Positions 7,838 to 16,036 of a stretch of 64,000 nucleotides of DNA are shown here, one piece after another. The DNA comes from Phil1 sp040767925 (GTDB lineage: Bacteria; Bacillota; Clostridia; Christensenellales; CAG-138): assembly GCA_040767925.1 (NCBI GenBank), contig JAXGNN010000003.1, positions 248,001 to 312,000 on the forward strand, read 5' to 3'. The translations under genes and the position numbers were made by a program. The notes below the pieces were generated by a model, which had not been told where the DNA came from, did no database searches, and saw only the letters and a list, made by a program, of their open reading frames with translations. How positions within the stretch are numbered: the first letter of the stretch is position 1; each line of letters starts with the position of its first letter.

Positions 7838-8908
7838 ATGAAGAGGCGCATCGTCTTTTTTGTATGCGCGGCGCTGTGCGCGCTGCTGATCGTTTTCAAC
7901 CGCGCGTCGGCCGAGGCCGCGCGCGCGGGCTTCGCGCTGTGGCAGAACGTGCTTCTGCCGTCCCTGCTGCCCTTTTTCGTCTGCGCGCGCGTCATGCAGG
8001 GCAGCGGCGCGGTGCGCCCCTCCGACCCGGTGGCGCTCTTCGCGCTCTCCTTCGTGTCGGGCGCGCCCTCCGGCGCGCGGCTGATAGCAGGGTTCGAGCC
8101 GAGCCCGCGCTGCCCGCACGGGCCGACGCTCGTCGCGGCCTCCCTCAACACGTTGAGCCCCGTCTTCGTCTGCGGCGCATACGCCTCCGCAATGCTCGGC
8201 GCGCCCGTGCTGGCCGTGCCGTTGATGGCGGGACAACTCATCAGCTCCCTCGCGTTTTTCGCGCTCTTCCTGCGCCTGGGCGCGCTCGACGTCAAGCCGA
8301 AAAAGGAAATCGACCCCCTGCCCGCCTCGAAGCTCTTCCCCGCCGCGATCGCGGACGCGGTGAGCGCGCTGCTCGGCATCTGCGGCACGGTGGTCTTTTT
8401 CAGCGTGCTCCTGGCCCTGTTGGAAACGGCGGGCGTCATGGGCGTGCTCACATGGCCGCTTCGCATGCTCGTCGAGGCGCTCGGCGGCAGCGGGGACGCG
8501 GTCGGGGCCGCGCTCTCGGCCGTGCTCGAGGTGGCCTCCGGCGCGAACGACCTCGCGCTCTCCGATATGGGCCTGCACGCGAAGGTCGCCGTGTCCGCCT
8601 TCGCGTTCTCCTTCGGCGGGCTGTGCGTGGCGGTACAGTCCATGCTCTTCATGCGCGTCGAGCTCGGGCGGTACCTGCTCGTCAAGCTCATGCAGGGCGC
8701 GCTTTCGGCGCTCATCGCTTTTCTGGTGTTCCCGCTTTGCGCGCGCGGCGTCGCGGCGGCGGGCGCGAGCCTCAACGAAGTGCTCGACAACGCCCTTTCC
8801 GCCGCGGCGATCTTTGCAGTGTCGCTGTTCGGCATGGGGCTCGTGCTGCTCTTCTGCGCAATCAAGCGAAGGAGCGGCCTTCGTGAGCGGAATTCCGTCG
8901 AACCCTGA
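7838..8908 (+). CDS. ylbJ: Sporulation integral membrane protein YlbJ-like
   Basis: YlbJ family proteins are polytopic mother-cell membrane proteins needed for normal spore formation. The 356-residue product has about eight hydrophobic segments, starts RRIVFFVCAALCALLIVF, and has the family's WQNVLLPSLLPFFVCARVM and SFVSGAPSGARL segments plus a nucleoside-recognition (gate) type C-terminal half with EVASGANDLAL. No Shine-Dalgarno site precedes the ATG at 7838, which is odd for this window; a sigma-E-like -10 sits directly upstream. Its neighbours tmcAL, coaD and rsmD are also ylbJ neighbours in Bacillus, which supports the identification. Confidence 0.85.
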   Translation: MKRRIVFFVCAALCALLIVFNRASAEAARAGFALWQNVLLPSLLPFFVCARVMQGSGAVRPSDPVALFALSFVSGAPSGARLIAGFEPSPRCPHGPTLVAASLNTLSPVFVCGAYASAMLGAPVLAVPLMAGQLISSLAFFALFLRLGALDVKPKKEIDPLPASKLFPAAIADAVSALLGICGTVVFFSVLLALLETAGVMGVLTWPLRMLVEALGGSGDAVGAALSAVLEVASGANDLALSDMGLHAKVAVSAFAFSFGGLCVAVQSMLFMRVELGRYLLVKLMQGALSALIAFLVFPLCARGVAAAGASLNEVLDNALSAAAIFAVSLFGMGLVLLFCAIKRRSGLRERNSVEP

Positions 8909-8921
8909 AATGCCAAAACAT

Positions 8922-8950
8922 CAAGAGCCTCCGCCCTTAAAGCGGAAGCC
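8922..8950. terminator. Convergent terminator between ylbJ and the coiled-coil gene
   Basis: GCCTCCGC and GCGGAAGC form an 8-bp stem (one G-U pair) around a short TTAA loop. It lies between convergent genes. Neither side has a long T run (minus side TCTTGATGTTTT), so efficiency is uncertain. Confidence 0.6.
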
Positions 8951-8972
8951 CTTCCATGTAATTAATTGTCAA

Positions 8973-9752
8973 TTACTCATCGTCGTCAAAATGCATGTCC
9001 TCGGCCTTTTTCTTCCTGCCGAAGAGCCGGCTGAAGATGGAGCCGGACTCCTCTTCCTCCTCGCCCTCGTCGTCATAATCATAGTCGAACTCGTTTTCCG
9101 GCACGGGCGCTGCGGGTTGGGCGCGCAGCTTCTGGACCGGGTTCGCCGAGGGCGCCGGACGCGGCTGGGGAGCCGCCTGCTGGACGGGCTGCGCCTGCTG
9201 CTGCGGGCCGTCGACGCGCGCGCCGAGGTCCTTTCGGTTGATGGCGACGAGCTGCCTGTATTCGTCGAGGAAATTCTCCAGATCGCGCAGCACGTCGTCG
9301 GAATACTTCTTGGCGCTCTCGAACACCATCGCGGCGTTGGCCTCCGCCTTCATGGCGAGCAGCTTCGCGCGGCGCTGCGCCTCCTGATAGATCTCATCCT
9401 CGGAGATGAGGCGCTCGTACTCCGCCTGCGCCTTCTCGTTGATGCTCTGCGCGTTGGCGCCGGCCTTGGAGAGGATCGCCTCGGCGTCCATCTGCGCCTT
9501 AGCGACGACGTCCCGCGCGTGCTCCTCGGCGTTGTCGATCATGGTCTGCGACTCGATGATGACGGAGTTCGCGCGGCGGATATCCTCGGGAATGGTGACC
9601 TTGAGGTCGCCCAGCAGGTCGAGCACCTCGTCCGCGCTGACGACGCGCTTATTCCCGCCGCCGCCGATTTTGGGCCTCGGGCTGCTGTCGATCAGCTCCT
9701 CGAGCTGGCCGATGATCGAGAATATCTGCATGTTCTGTACGTTATTGCTCAT
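8973..9752 (-). CDS. Coiled-coil, DivIVA/ATPase-like protein next to coaD
   Basis: I do not recognise a precise function. The 259-residue protein has a helical, charged, Ala/Glu-rich coiled coil from about residue 50 to 175 (segments such as NAEEHARDVVAKAQMDAEAI), like DivIVA or F-type ATP synthase b subunits, then a Pro/Gln/Ala-rich linker (about 180-215), a stretch of Asp/Tyr/Glu (FDYDYDDEGEEEEE) and a basic tail FSRLFGRKKK. Homologues in Clostridia are usually annotated only as ATPase and lie beside coaD. Its start overlaps the coaD stop by 11 bp, so it is the last gene of the rsmD-coaD operon. A polar or scaffold role is a guess. Confidence 0.7.
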   Translation of the reverse strand: MSNNVQNMQIFSIIGQLEELIDSSPRPKIGGGGNKRVVSADEVLDLLGDLKVTIPEDIRRANSVIIESQTMIDNAEEHARDVVAKAQMDAEAILSKAGANAQSINEKAQAEYERLISEDEIYQEAQRRAKLLAMKAEANAAMVFESAKKYSDDVLRDLENFLDEYRQLVAINRKDLGARVDGPQQQAQPVQQAAPQPRPAPSANPVQKLRAQPAAPVPENEFDYDYDDEGEEEEESGSIFSRLFGRKKKAEDMHFDDDE

Positions 9753-10236
9753 CGTTTTTCAACCTTTCAACGAGAAATTGATTTATTCGATCCGGCACGA
9801 GCGTGCCGACATCCGCACCGTATCGCAAAAGCTCCCGGACGGCGCTGGAGCTGATGTGGGCGAGCTTCGCGTCGCAGTTGAGGTAGACGGTCTCCACCCC
9901 CGGGGCGAGGAGCCTGTTGTAGACCTCCATGCCCGCCTCATACTCGAAATCCGAGGCGCTGCGAAGCCCTCTGACGATGTACCCCGCGCCGACGGACTGC
10001 GCGTATTTCGCCGTGAGCCCCGTAAAGCTCTCCGCGCGCGCGTTCGCGATCCCCGCGTCCCGAATGGCGAGATCGATCATCGAAACCCGCTCCGCGGCGC
10101 CGAACAGCGAAGATTTCGCCGGGTTCCCGATCACGACGACGCGCACCTCGTCAAACAGGGCCGAGGCGCGCCGGAGCACATCCATGTGGCCGAGCGTGAA
10201 GGGGTCGAAGCTGCCCGGAAATACCGCGAGCCTCAT
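9742..10236 (-). CDS. coaD: Phosphopantetheine adenylyltransferase
   Basis: CoaD adenylates 4'-phosphopantetheine to dephospho-CoA, the fourth step of CoA synthesis. The 164-residue protein has RLAVFPGSFDPFTLGHMDVL with the T/HxGH nucleotidyltransferase motif near residue 16, IVRGLRSASDFEYE, and the C-terminal ISSSAVRELL. Length is normal. It overlaps the end of rsmD by 4 bp and the next coiled-coil gene by 11 bp, so translation is likely coupled. rsmD-coaD pairing is conserved in Bacillota. Confidence 0.97.
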   Translation of the reverse strand: MRLAVFPGSFDPFTLGHMDVLRRASALFDEVRVVVIGNPAKSSLFGAAERVSMIDLAIRDAGIANARAESFTGLTAKYAQSVGAGYIVRGLRSASDFEYEAGMEVYNRLLAPGVETVYLNCDAKLAHISSSAVRELLRYGADVGTLVPDRINQFLVERLKNDEQ

Positions 10237-10814
10237 GGCTTTTGAACCTCCCTGAAAAATGAAAGCGCCGCCTCGCCGTAATGCCTCCGGTCTGCGAGCG
10301 CGAAGCCCTCCGCCGCCTCCGGAGCGTCCTTCGCGCGGTGCTCCGCGACGACCACGAAACCCGGGTTCAGCGCGTTTGCGTCGAGGAGCGCCCGCATGGC
10401 CTTCCCGATGAGGCCGCCGTCATAGGGCGGGTCGAGGAACGCCACGTCGAACTTCCATCCCGATGCCGCAGCCCTTTTGATCGCCACCGCGTAATCCGCG
10501 CAGGAAAGGGTCACCCTCTCGCCGAAGCCCAGCTTTTTGACGTTCGCCTCGAGTATGGAAAACGCCTCCCGCGCGCAATCGTTGATGAACGCGCGCTTGG
10601 CGCCGCGCGAAACGGCCTCGAGCCCGAGTGCGCCGGAGCCTGCGAAAAGGTCGAGCACGACCGCGTCCGGAATCTCAAGCTGCAGGATGCCGAAAAGCGA
10701 TTCGCGCACGCGGTCGAGCGTGGGCCTCGTCTCAAAGCCTTTGGGCGTGCGGATGACCGCGCCGCGTTTTTCGCCTGCGATGATGCGCAATCTTCGTTCC
10801 GGCCTTTCCTTCAT
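10233..10814 (-). CDS. rsmD: 16S rRNA (guanine966-N2)-methyltransferase RsmD
   Basis: RsmD methylates G966 of 16S rRNA in the small ribosomal subunit. The 193-residue product contains RIIAGEKRGA at the N terminus, RPTLDRVRESLFGIL, the SAM-binding VLDLFAGSGALGLEA, and the catalytic DPPY motif (AFLDPPYDGG). The ATG at 10814 is used; a shorter start near LRIIAG is possible. It overlaps coaD by 4 bp. Confidence 0.95.
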   Translation of the reverse strand: MKERPERRLRIIAGEKRGAVIRTPKGFETRPTLDRVRESLFGILQLEIPDAVVLDLFAGSGALGLEAVSRGAKRAFINDCAREAFSILEANVKKLGFGERVTLSCADYAVAIKRAAASGWKFDVAFLDPPYDGGLIGKAMRALLDANALNPGFVVVAEHRAKDAPEAAEGFALADRRHYGEAALSFFREVQKP

Positions 10815-10850
10815 AATATTGTATCATCGCATGGACGGGCCGTACAAGCG

Positions 10851-11438
10851 TTATTGTGGATTCTTAACAATAATTCCATTGTTTGTCACGACGAAGTCCA
10901 TGCTCACGTCGTGCGCATCCGCGGGGAGGGAAGCGAAAATCTGGCATTGGTACGCAAGGCCGGCCTTCACGCCGCGAAAGCCTTGAAGCAGCCTGTCGTA
11001 ATAGCCCGCGCCGCGCCCGAGCCGGTTGCAGGAAAGGTCGAACGCCATGCCGGGGACGACCGCAATGTCGATTTCCCCGATCGCGACGCGGCGGCAGCGC
11101 GCGGGATCCGGCTCGAGAATGCCGTAGGCGCCGGCGATAAAATCCTCGTCTCCCTCCGCGAGATAGAGCGCGAGGCTGCCGCCGTCCTCGCAGCGCGGGA
11201 AGGCGACGCGCTTGCCCGCGGCGCGCGCGAGGGCCACAAGGGCGTCGGGCGAGCACTCGCCTTTGATGGGGCGGTAAGCGAGCAGCGTTTTCGCCGAGGC
11301 GAACTCCCCCATGGAAGCGACGCGCGCGCACGCCTTCGCGGAGAGGGCGCCGCGCGAAGCGTCGTCCATGGCGGCGATGCTCGCCCGGACTTGTTTGCGA
11401 TACGCCTGCTTTTCCGGCGGGGACGGCGCGCGGGGCAT
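10851..11438 (-). CDS. 5-formyltetrahydrofolate cyclo-ligase
   Basis: This enzyme turns 5-formyl-THF into 5,10-methenyl-THF with ATP, returning stored folate to one-carbon metabolism. The 195-residue protein has KQAYRKQVRASIAAMD at the N terminus, LLAYRPIKGECSP in the middle, and the nucleotide-binding signature NRLGRGAGYYDRLL near residue 140. Length is normal. Its start is 1 bp from the stop of the upstream amidohydrolase gene. It is one of two folate-linked genes in this window, with the ECF S component at 23.6 kb. Confidence 0.93.
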   Translation of the reverse strand: MPRAPSPPEKQAYRKQVRASIAAMDDASRGALSAKACARVASMGEFASAKTLLAYRPIKGECSPDALVALARAAGKRVAFPRCEDGGSLALYLAEGDEDFIAGAYGILEPDPARCRRVAIGEIDIAVVPGMAFDLSCNRLGRGAGYYDRLLQGFRGVKAGLAYQCQIFASLPADAHDVSMDFVVTNNGIIVKNPQ

Positions 11439-11439
11439 A

Positions 11440-12603
11440 TTATTCCTCGTAGGCGACGGCGCCGTTCACGATGGTCAGCCTGCAGCGCGTGCGGAAATCA
11501 AACGGATGCCCGGCATACACGGCGATGTCGGCGTCCTTGCCCGGCTCGAGGGAGCCCACGCGGTCGTCGATGCCCGTGACGCGCGCGGCGTTGATGGTGA
11601 TGGATTTGAGCGCCACATCCTCCGGCAGCCCTTCGCGCACGGCGAGCGCCGCGCACAGCGGCAGATACTGCTGCGGGATGACGGGCGAGTCGGTCATCAG
11701 CGCGAACTCGATGCCGTTCTCCCACAGGATGCGCGGCGCCTCGAAGGTGAGGTTCTTCAATTCGATCTTGCTGCGCTCGGAAAGAAGGGGCCCTATGATG
11801 ACGCCCGCGCCCTGCTCCCGGATGGCCTCCCTGATGAACTTGGGGATCATGTAGCCCTCCGTGCAGTGCTCGAGCGTGAAGCGCACGTTGAACTCCCTGC
11901 AGATGCGTATGGCGGTGAGGATGTCGTCCGCGCGGTGCGCGTGGATCTTCAGCGGCAGCTCCCGGCGAATGACCTTGACCATCATCTCCTTGCCGAGGTC
12001 GCGCTCGGGCGCCTTGTCCGCGTCCTTCTCGCCGCGCTCGAGCTTTTTCGCGTATTCCTGCGCGTCCGAGAGCGCCTTTCTGAAGATCGCCGCCGTCGCC
12101 ATGCGGGTTTCGGGCGTCTTGTCGCGCGAGCCGTACACGCGCTTGGGGTTTTCGCCAAAGGCCGCCTTCATCGCCACGGGGAAGCGCAGCGTCATATCCT
12201 CGACGGAGTCGCCGTACGTCTTCATCGCGACGAACTGCCCGCCGATGACGTTTGCGCTGCCGGGCCCCGTCACGCAGGTGGTGACGCCCGCGGCGCAGGC
12301 TTCCTTGAAGCAGCGGTCGTACGGGTTGATGGCGTCTATGGCGCGCAATTCCGGCGTCACGGGGTTCGTACATTCGTTGCCGTCCGAGCCGGCCTCGCCG
12401 ATATAATCCTCCCACATGCCGATGTGGCAGTGCGCGTCGACGATGCCGGGCAACACGTGGCAGCCGGAAACATCCCGCACCTCAGCCCTCGCGCAATCGA
12501 GGTTCTCGCCGACGGCGGCGATCTTGCCGTTCTCAACGGCCACGTCCATGACCTTCGGCTCCCCAACCATGGTATACACCAGCCCGTTCTTCAATACCAG
12601 CAT
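11440..12603 (-). CDS. Amidohydrolase family protein (imidazolonepropionase-like)
   Basis: A metal-dependent hydrolase of the amidohydrolase superfamily; the substrate cannot be told from sequence. The 387-residue protein has the N-terminal beta-sandwich with VLPGIVDAHCHIGMWED (the HxH metal ligands), a further His pair in KIHAHRADD, EHCTEGY, and a late Asp in FALMTDSPV, so all expected metal and catalytic positions are present. The C terminus SLEPGKDADIAVYAGHPFD is typical of the dipeptidase/imidazolonepropionase-like subgroup. It sits 17 bp after nnrD and 1 bp before the folate cyclo-ligase. Confidence 0.88.
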   Translation of the reverse strand: MLVLKNGLVYTMVGEPKVMDVAVENGKIAAVGENLDCARAEVRDVSGCHVLPGIVDAHCHIGMWEDYIGEAGSDGNECTNPVTPELRAIDAINPYDRCFKEACAAGVTTCVTGPGSANVIGGQFVAMKTYGDSVEDMTLRFPVAMKAAFGENPKRVYGSRDKTPETRMATAAIFRKALSDAQEYAKKLERGEKDADKAPERDLGKEMMVKVIRRELPLKIHAHRADDILTAIRICREFNVRFTLEHCTEGYMIPKFIREAIREQGAGVIIGPLLSERSKIELKNLTFEAPRILWENGIEFALMTDSPVIPQQYLPLCAALAVREGLPEDVALKSITINAARVTGIDDRVGSLEPGKDADIAVYAGHPFDFRTRCRLTIVNGAVAYEE

Positions 12604-12620
12604 AACATACCCTCCGTTTT

Positions 12621-13481
12621 TTATATCAGCTTATCCAGCGTGATTTCGACGGCCTCTATGACGTCCCGCGCGAGGAGCATCCGCTCGCGGAGCAGCGCCA
12701 TCGCCTCGTCTGCGGAAGCGCCGAGCAGATACGCGCCCGCGCACACCGCGTCGACGGGCGCGAGCCCCTGGCAGAGCAGCGCGAGCACCATGCCCGCGAG
12801 CACGTCCCCGCTGCCGCCCTTGGCAAGCCCGGGGTTGCCCGTGACGTTGCGGAAGATCCGCCCGTCCGGCGCGGCGACGACGCTCTCGTAATTCTTAAGG
12901 AGCACCGTGCAGCCCCATTCGGAAGCGAACCTCGCGGCAAGCTCCTCCTGCCTTTTCGCGATCTCCCCCGCGGGGATGCCGGTCAGCCGCTCCATCTCCC
13001 CGAGGTGCGGGGTCAGAACGACGTTTTCATGGAGCGCAGCGCGCATGGCTTCGCGCTTCGAGAGCGCGAAAAGCCCGTCCGCATCCACGACGGCGGGCTT
13101 CCCGGCGGACAGGACGGCATGCAGCAGCGCCTCCCGGCCCGCGCCCCGCCCGAGCCCCGGTCCGATGGCGACGGCGGTCGCCTCCAGAAGATACGGCCGG
13201 ACGAATTCCGCGGCGCCCTCGTCCCAGTCCTCCGCGGGATAGCGGACGCACATCGCCTCGGGCAGCGCGTAGAGCGCGTCCGAGACGGACGCAGGCACGA
13301 TGACTTTGAGCGTGCCGACCCCCGCGCGCATCGCCGCGCACGCGGCCATGACGGCCGCGCCCGAATATCCGGCGCTCCCCGCGATGAGGAGGCCTTTGCC
13401 GTTATCCCTTTTGGAGCAGTCCCGCGGCCTTGGCGGAAGCAGGCGCGCGATATCCTCTTTTTGTAACGTCGGAGCGTTCAT
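12621..13481 (-). CDS. nnrD: ADP-dependent NAD(P)H-hydrate dehydratase
   Basis: NnrD repairs damaged NAD(P)H hydrates, using ADP or ATP to restore NAD(P)H. The 286-residue protein has KGLLIAGSAGYSGAAVMA, AVAIGPGLGRG, VVLTPHLGEMERL and the active-site region GNPGLAKGGSGDVLAGM, whose GSGD holds the catalytic Asp. The epimerase partner domain (NnrE) is absent, so this is the stand-alone dehydratase form. I chose the ATG at 13481 (MNAPTLQKEDIARLLPPRP). The same frame stays open upstream to 13751 through low-quality, repeat-derived sequence, which I exclude. No clear Shine-Dalgarno site precedes 13481. Confidence 0.93.
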   Translation of the reverse strand: MNAPTLQKEDIARLLPPRPRDCSKRDNGKGLLIAGSAGYSGAAVMAACAAMRAGVGTLKVIVPASVSDALYALPEAMCVRYPAEDWDEGAAEFVRPYLLEATAVAIGPGLGRGAGREALLHAVLSAGKPAVVDADGLFALSKREAMRAALHENVVLTPHLGEMERLTGIPAGEIAKRQEELAARFASEWGCTVLLKNYESVVAAPDGRIFRNVTGNPGLAKGGSGDVLAGMVLALLCQGLAPVDAVCAGAYLLGASADEAMALLRERMLLARDVIEAVEITLDKLI

Positions 13482-13540
13482 GATATCGTATATATTAGCA
13501 CGCCTTTCCGGAGAAATCCATTCCCTTTCTCCCCGCAGGA

Positions 13541-13730
13541 GCGTCGGGGACAGTTCCGCCTTTATGCAGGGCGCCCTTCTCCCGGTATAGGGATCAGGGG
13601 CCTTCGGCAGGGAACGTGCGCGTTTGAAGGGCGTCGGGGACAGTTCTGCCTTTTCCCGTTCGTTCCTCTTCCCGACGGCGCCCCGTGGATTCCGCCGCAC
13701 ATCGCCCTCCCGCGCGCAGAACCGTCCCCG
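13541..13730. repeat. Intergenic GGGGACAGTTC repeats, two direct and one inverted
   Basis: GCGTCGGGGACAGTTCCGCC at 13541-13560 recurs as GCGTCGGGGACAGTTCTGCC at 13631-13650, exactly 90 bp apart and differing at one base. A third, inverted copy GCAGAACCGTCCCCG lies at 13716-13730. Motifs of the form GGGGAC(A/G)GTTCTG are known as dispersed repeats in many bacteria and are often discussed with REP-associated transposases; that link is inference here. The 300-bp gap between birA and nnrD holds no gene that I can support. Confidence 0.7.
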
Positions 13731-13781
13731 GCCGTCATCGTTAAAGCGCATTCGTTTGTTTATTCACATAATTGTCAATTT

Positions 13782-14564
13782 TCAATTATCAATTGCTCCG
13801 CGTATGCTCACGTCTCCCGCGGAAACGGTGACGACCTCCCCCGCGTCCGTTTCGACCACGAGCATGCCGAGCGCGTCGAGGGTAAGCGCCGTGCCGGAGA
13901 ATTCCCCGCCCGGCGCGAACACGCGCACGCGGTTTCCGAGCGTTTGGGATAATTCCCGGTAGGCTTCCATCAGGCTTGCGTACCCCGCCTCGCTGCCGCA
14001 CGCGTCGAAGAGTGGCTCGCATTCCGCGAGAATGCGCGCGACCACCTCGTTCGGGTCGTGTTCGCTCCCCGTCGCCAGATAAAGCGAACCCGCAGCAGCG
14101 GCGATTTCCTCCGGAAACTCCCTTTGGTTGACGTTGACGCCGACGCCCGCCACGACGAAGCCGGAAGCGTCCGCCTCGAGGAGGATGCCGCAGAGCTTTT
14201 TCCCATTTGCTACGATGTCGTTGGGCCATTTGATCCCGGCGTCCGCGCCGAGGGAGCGCAGCGCGCGGCAGACGCCGAGCGCGCAGGCGATGACATAGCG
14301 CGGCGCGAGCTCCATGGGGAACGCGGGGCGCAAAAGGAGCGTCATGCACACCGCGCCCTCGCCGGAAAGCCAGCCCCTGCCGCGCCTGCCCCGCCCCGCC
14401 GTCTGACGCTCCGCGAGCACGAGCGCGCCGTGTGGCGCGCCCTCGCGGCCGAGCCGCTTCGCGTCCCGGTTGGTGGAGGCCGTTTCCTCAAAAAAAGCGA
14501 CGGAACTGCCGAGCGTTTCCGTCGCGAGCTTCTCGCGGATGGCGGAAGGGTCAATCCTCGTCAT
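13782..14564 (-). CDS. birA: Biotin--[acetyl-CoA-carboxylase] ligase, HTH-less
   Basis: Biotin protein ligase attaches biotin to carrier proteins through biotinyl-AMP. The 260-residue protein has ETASTNRDAKRLGREG, the biotinoyl-AMP loop TAGRGRRGRGWLS, IKWPNDIVANGKKLCGIL and VVAGVGVNVNQREFP, followed by the C-terminal SH3-like domain. The N-terminal DNA-binding domain of bifunctional BirA is missing, so it is a ligase only. I chose ATG 14564, whose ATGACGAGGATTGA overlaps the recX stop by 14 bp; an upstream start at 14591 is possible. The last codons (Ile-Asp-Asn-stop) lie in an AT-rich repeat-like stretch. Confidence 0.93.
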   Translation of the reverse strand: MTRIDPSAIREKLATETLGSSVAFFEETASTNRDAKRLGREGAPHGALVLAERQTAGRGRRGRGWLSGEGAVCMTLLLRPAFPMELAPRYVIACALGVCRALRSLGADAGIKWPNDIVANGKKLCGILLEADASGFVVAGVGVNVNQREFPEEIAAAAGSLYLATGSEHDPNEVVARILAECEPLFDACGSEAGYASLMEAYRELSQTLGNRVRVFAPGGEFSGTALTLDALGMLVVETDAGEVVTVSAGDVSIRGAIDN

Positions 14565-15084
14565 CCTCTTCTTCCTCCCCGCAGGCTTCAAGGCCCTCCG
14601 CGTCGCCGAAAAGCGCTTCGAGCGCGGCCTTCGCGGCGGCGAAATCGAACCCGCGCGCCACGAGCCTTCGCATGACGCGCTGTTTCCTCTCCTCGTCCTC
14701 GCACGCGATGAACTGCCTTTTGTACTTTTCGGCTACGGCGAGCGCGCTGGCGGCCTCCGTCGCGTCGTCCACGGCTTCGAGCGCCGCGTCGATGACGCCG
14801 CCCGGAAGTTTGTGCGCGTAAAGCTGCTCGCGAAGCTTGCGCCTGCTCACGGGCTTCGTCGAAAGCCGGGTGGCGACGAAGTCGGCGGCGTACCGCCCGT
14901 CGTCGACGAGGCCGAGCTCCTTGAGGCGCAGCACCGTCTGGTCCACGTCCCCCTCGCCGAAATCGAGAGAATCGAGCTTATCCTCCACCTCGCGCGCCGT
15001 GCGCGGCCGCGCGGCGAGGAAGCTTAGCGCCGCGTCCATCGGGGACACGCCCGATTTTATTCTTGGCTTTGCCTTTGCCTTCAC
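14551..15084 (-). CDS. recX: Regulatory protein RecX
   Basis: RecX binds RecA filaments and limits recombination activity. The 177-residue product shows the three-helix repeats of the family: ALSFLAARPRTAREVEDKL, the LGLVDDGRYAADFVATRL segment and PVSRRKLREQLYAHKLP. The C terminus ends in a long acidic run (EEEEDDED), which is unusual but common in this genome's style. It overlaps birA by 14 bp and the upstream zinc-ribbon gene by ATGA. recA is not in this window. Confidence 0.9.
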   Translation of the reverse strand: MKAKAKPRIKSGVSPMDAALSFLAARPRTAREVEDKLDSLDFGEGDVDQTVLRLKELGLVDDGRYAADFVATRLSTKPVSRRKLREQLYAHKLPGGVIDAALEAVDDATEAASALAVAEKYKRQFIACEDEERKQRVMRRLVARGFDFAAAKAALEALFGDAEGLEACGEEEEDDED

Positions 15085-15275
15085 CTGTCTTCCTCCGATT
15101 CGTTTTCAATTAAAAGCGCCATGCGCCGCTTGAGCTCGTCGAGCGCCATGGGCGGCCGGTCGCTGCCCATGCAGTCGCGGCATTCGTTCCCGCAGTCGGG
15201 GCACTTGCAGCCGCTTTGAAGGCCGTGCTCCACCTGAACCATATACGTCCCGCAGGCTTTACAGGAACATCTCAT
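15081..15275 (-). CDS. Small zinc-ribbon protein
   Basis: The function is unknown. The 64-residue product has CSCKACGTYMVQ, then CKCPDCGNECRDC, giving at least two CxxC knuckles able to bind zinc or iron, followed by a helical charged tail (LDELKRRMALLIENESEEDR). It overlaps recX by ATGA and begins 4 bp after the stop of the upstream lipoprotein gene, so it is translated as part of this operon. The tight coupling argues that it is a real gene despite its size. Confidence 0.75.
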   Translation of the reverse strand: MRCSCKACGTYMVQVEHGLQSGCKCPDCGNECRDCMGSDRPPMALDELKRRMALLIENESEEDR

Positions 15276-15279
15276 GTTT

Positions 15280-16023
15280 TCAGACCTTCCTGAACAATCG
15301 TGCGATCGCGGCGTCCTCGCTGAAGTAAGCGGAGAGCCGGTCGTAGCCGATGCCGAATTCCGGCCAGCCCGAAAGGCAGGTCGTGATCTCGTACGGGCGG
15401 TAGAGGATGACGAGGGAACTGCCCGTGAGATAGAAGAGCTGCTCGTCCCCGATGGGCAGTATGTCCGAGAGCAGCACCATGCCCGTGCTGTTCGCCTGAT
15501 CGGTCACGATGTCGGGGATGACGGAGCGCCACGCGTCGTCCTCCGCCCTGAAGCACTCCGCGAGGGTGATCTCCTTGCCCGTGGCGGCGTCGAAGGTCAT
15601 GGGGAGCTTGAGGTATAATTCGCGCGTCTCCATGTCGTAATAGCTCACGAGGATGGAGAGTATGCCGTCCTCGTTGCACTTGATATTGAAATAGGTATAT
15701 ACGGGCGCGGTCATCCGGTTGAGGCCCGCGAGGATGCGCTTCAGGATCGCGGCGTTGAGCGCGTCAAACTCCTCCGCGTCCACGGCCGGGTAGATGAGCG
15801 CGTTGCCGCTGCCGTAGGTCTGCTCGCGGCGCACGAGGGGAAGCCTCTCGAAGCTGATTTCCAGGGCGCCGCCGGCTGCCTGCGTTGTTTCGGGCGCAGG
15901 CGTGGGCGTAGGCGCCGGCTCCAGCGTGGCTCCCGCGGCAAGGGGGGCTTTGGCCGCGCACGCGCAAAGGACCGGCATCAGCGCCAGCGCCGGCACAAGC
16001 GCCAACAGGATCCATTTCTTCAA
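15280..16023 (-). CDS. DUF3298-type lipoprotein
   Basis: A predicted lipoprotein of unknown role, probably on the outer face of the membrane. The product is about 247 residues: a basic start KKWILLALVPALALMPVL, a lipobox-like LCAC, a Pro/Thr-rich linker, then a domain with VYTYFNIKCNEDGILSILVS and KEITLAECFRAED that resembles the DUF3298 (RsiV C-terminal-like) fold. I favour TTG 16023, 7 nt after AGGGAGG; a GTG at 16041 is the alternative but overlaps that site. It heads the lipoprotein, zinc-ribbon, recX, birA operon. Confidence 0.7.
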   Translation of the reverse strand: MKKWILLALVPALALMPVLCACAAKAPLAAGATLEPAPTPTPAPETTQAAGGALEISFERLPLVRREQTYGSGNALIYPAVDAEEFDALNAAILKRILAGLNRMTAPVYTYFNIKCNEDGILSILVSYYDMETRELYLKLPMTFDAATGKEITLAECFRAEDDAWRSVIPDIVTDQANSTGMVLLSDILPIGDEQLFYLTGSSLVILYRPYEITTCLSGWPEFGIGYDRLSAYFSEDAAIARLFRKV

Positions 16024-16036
16024 TCGATCGCCTCCC

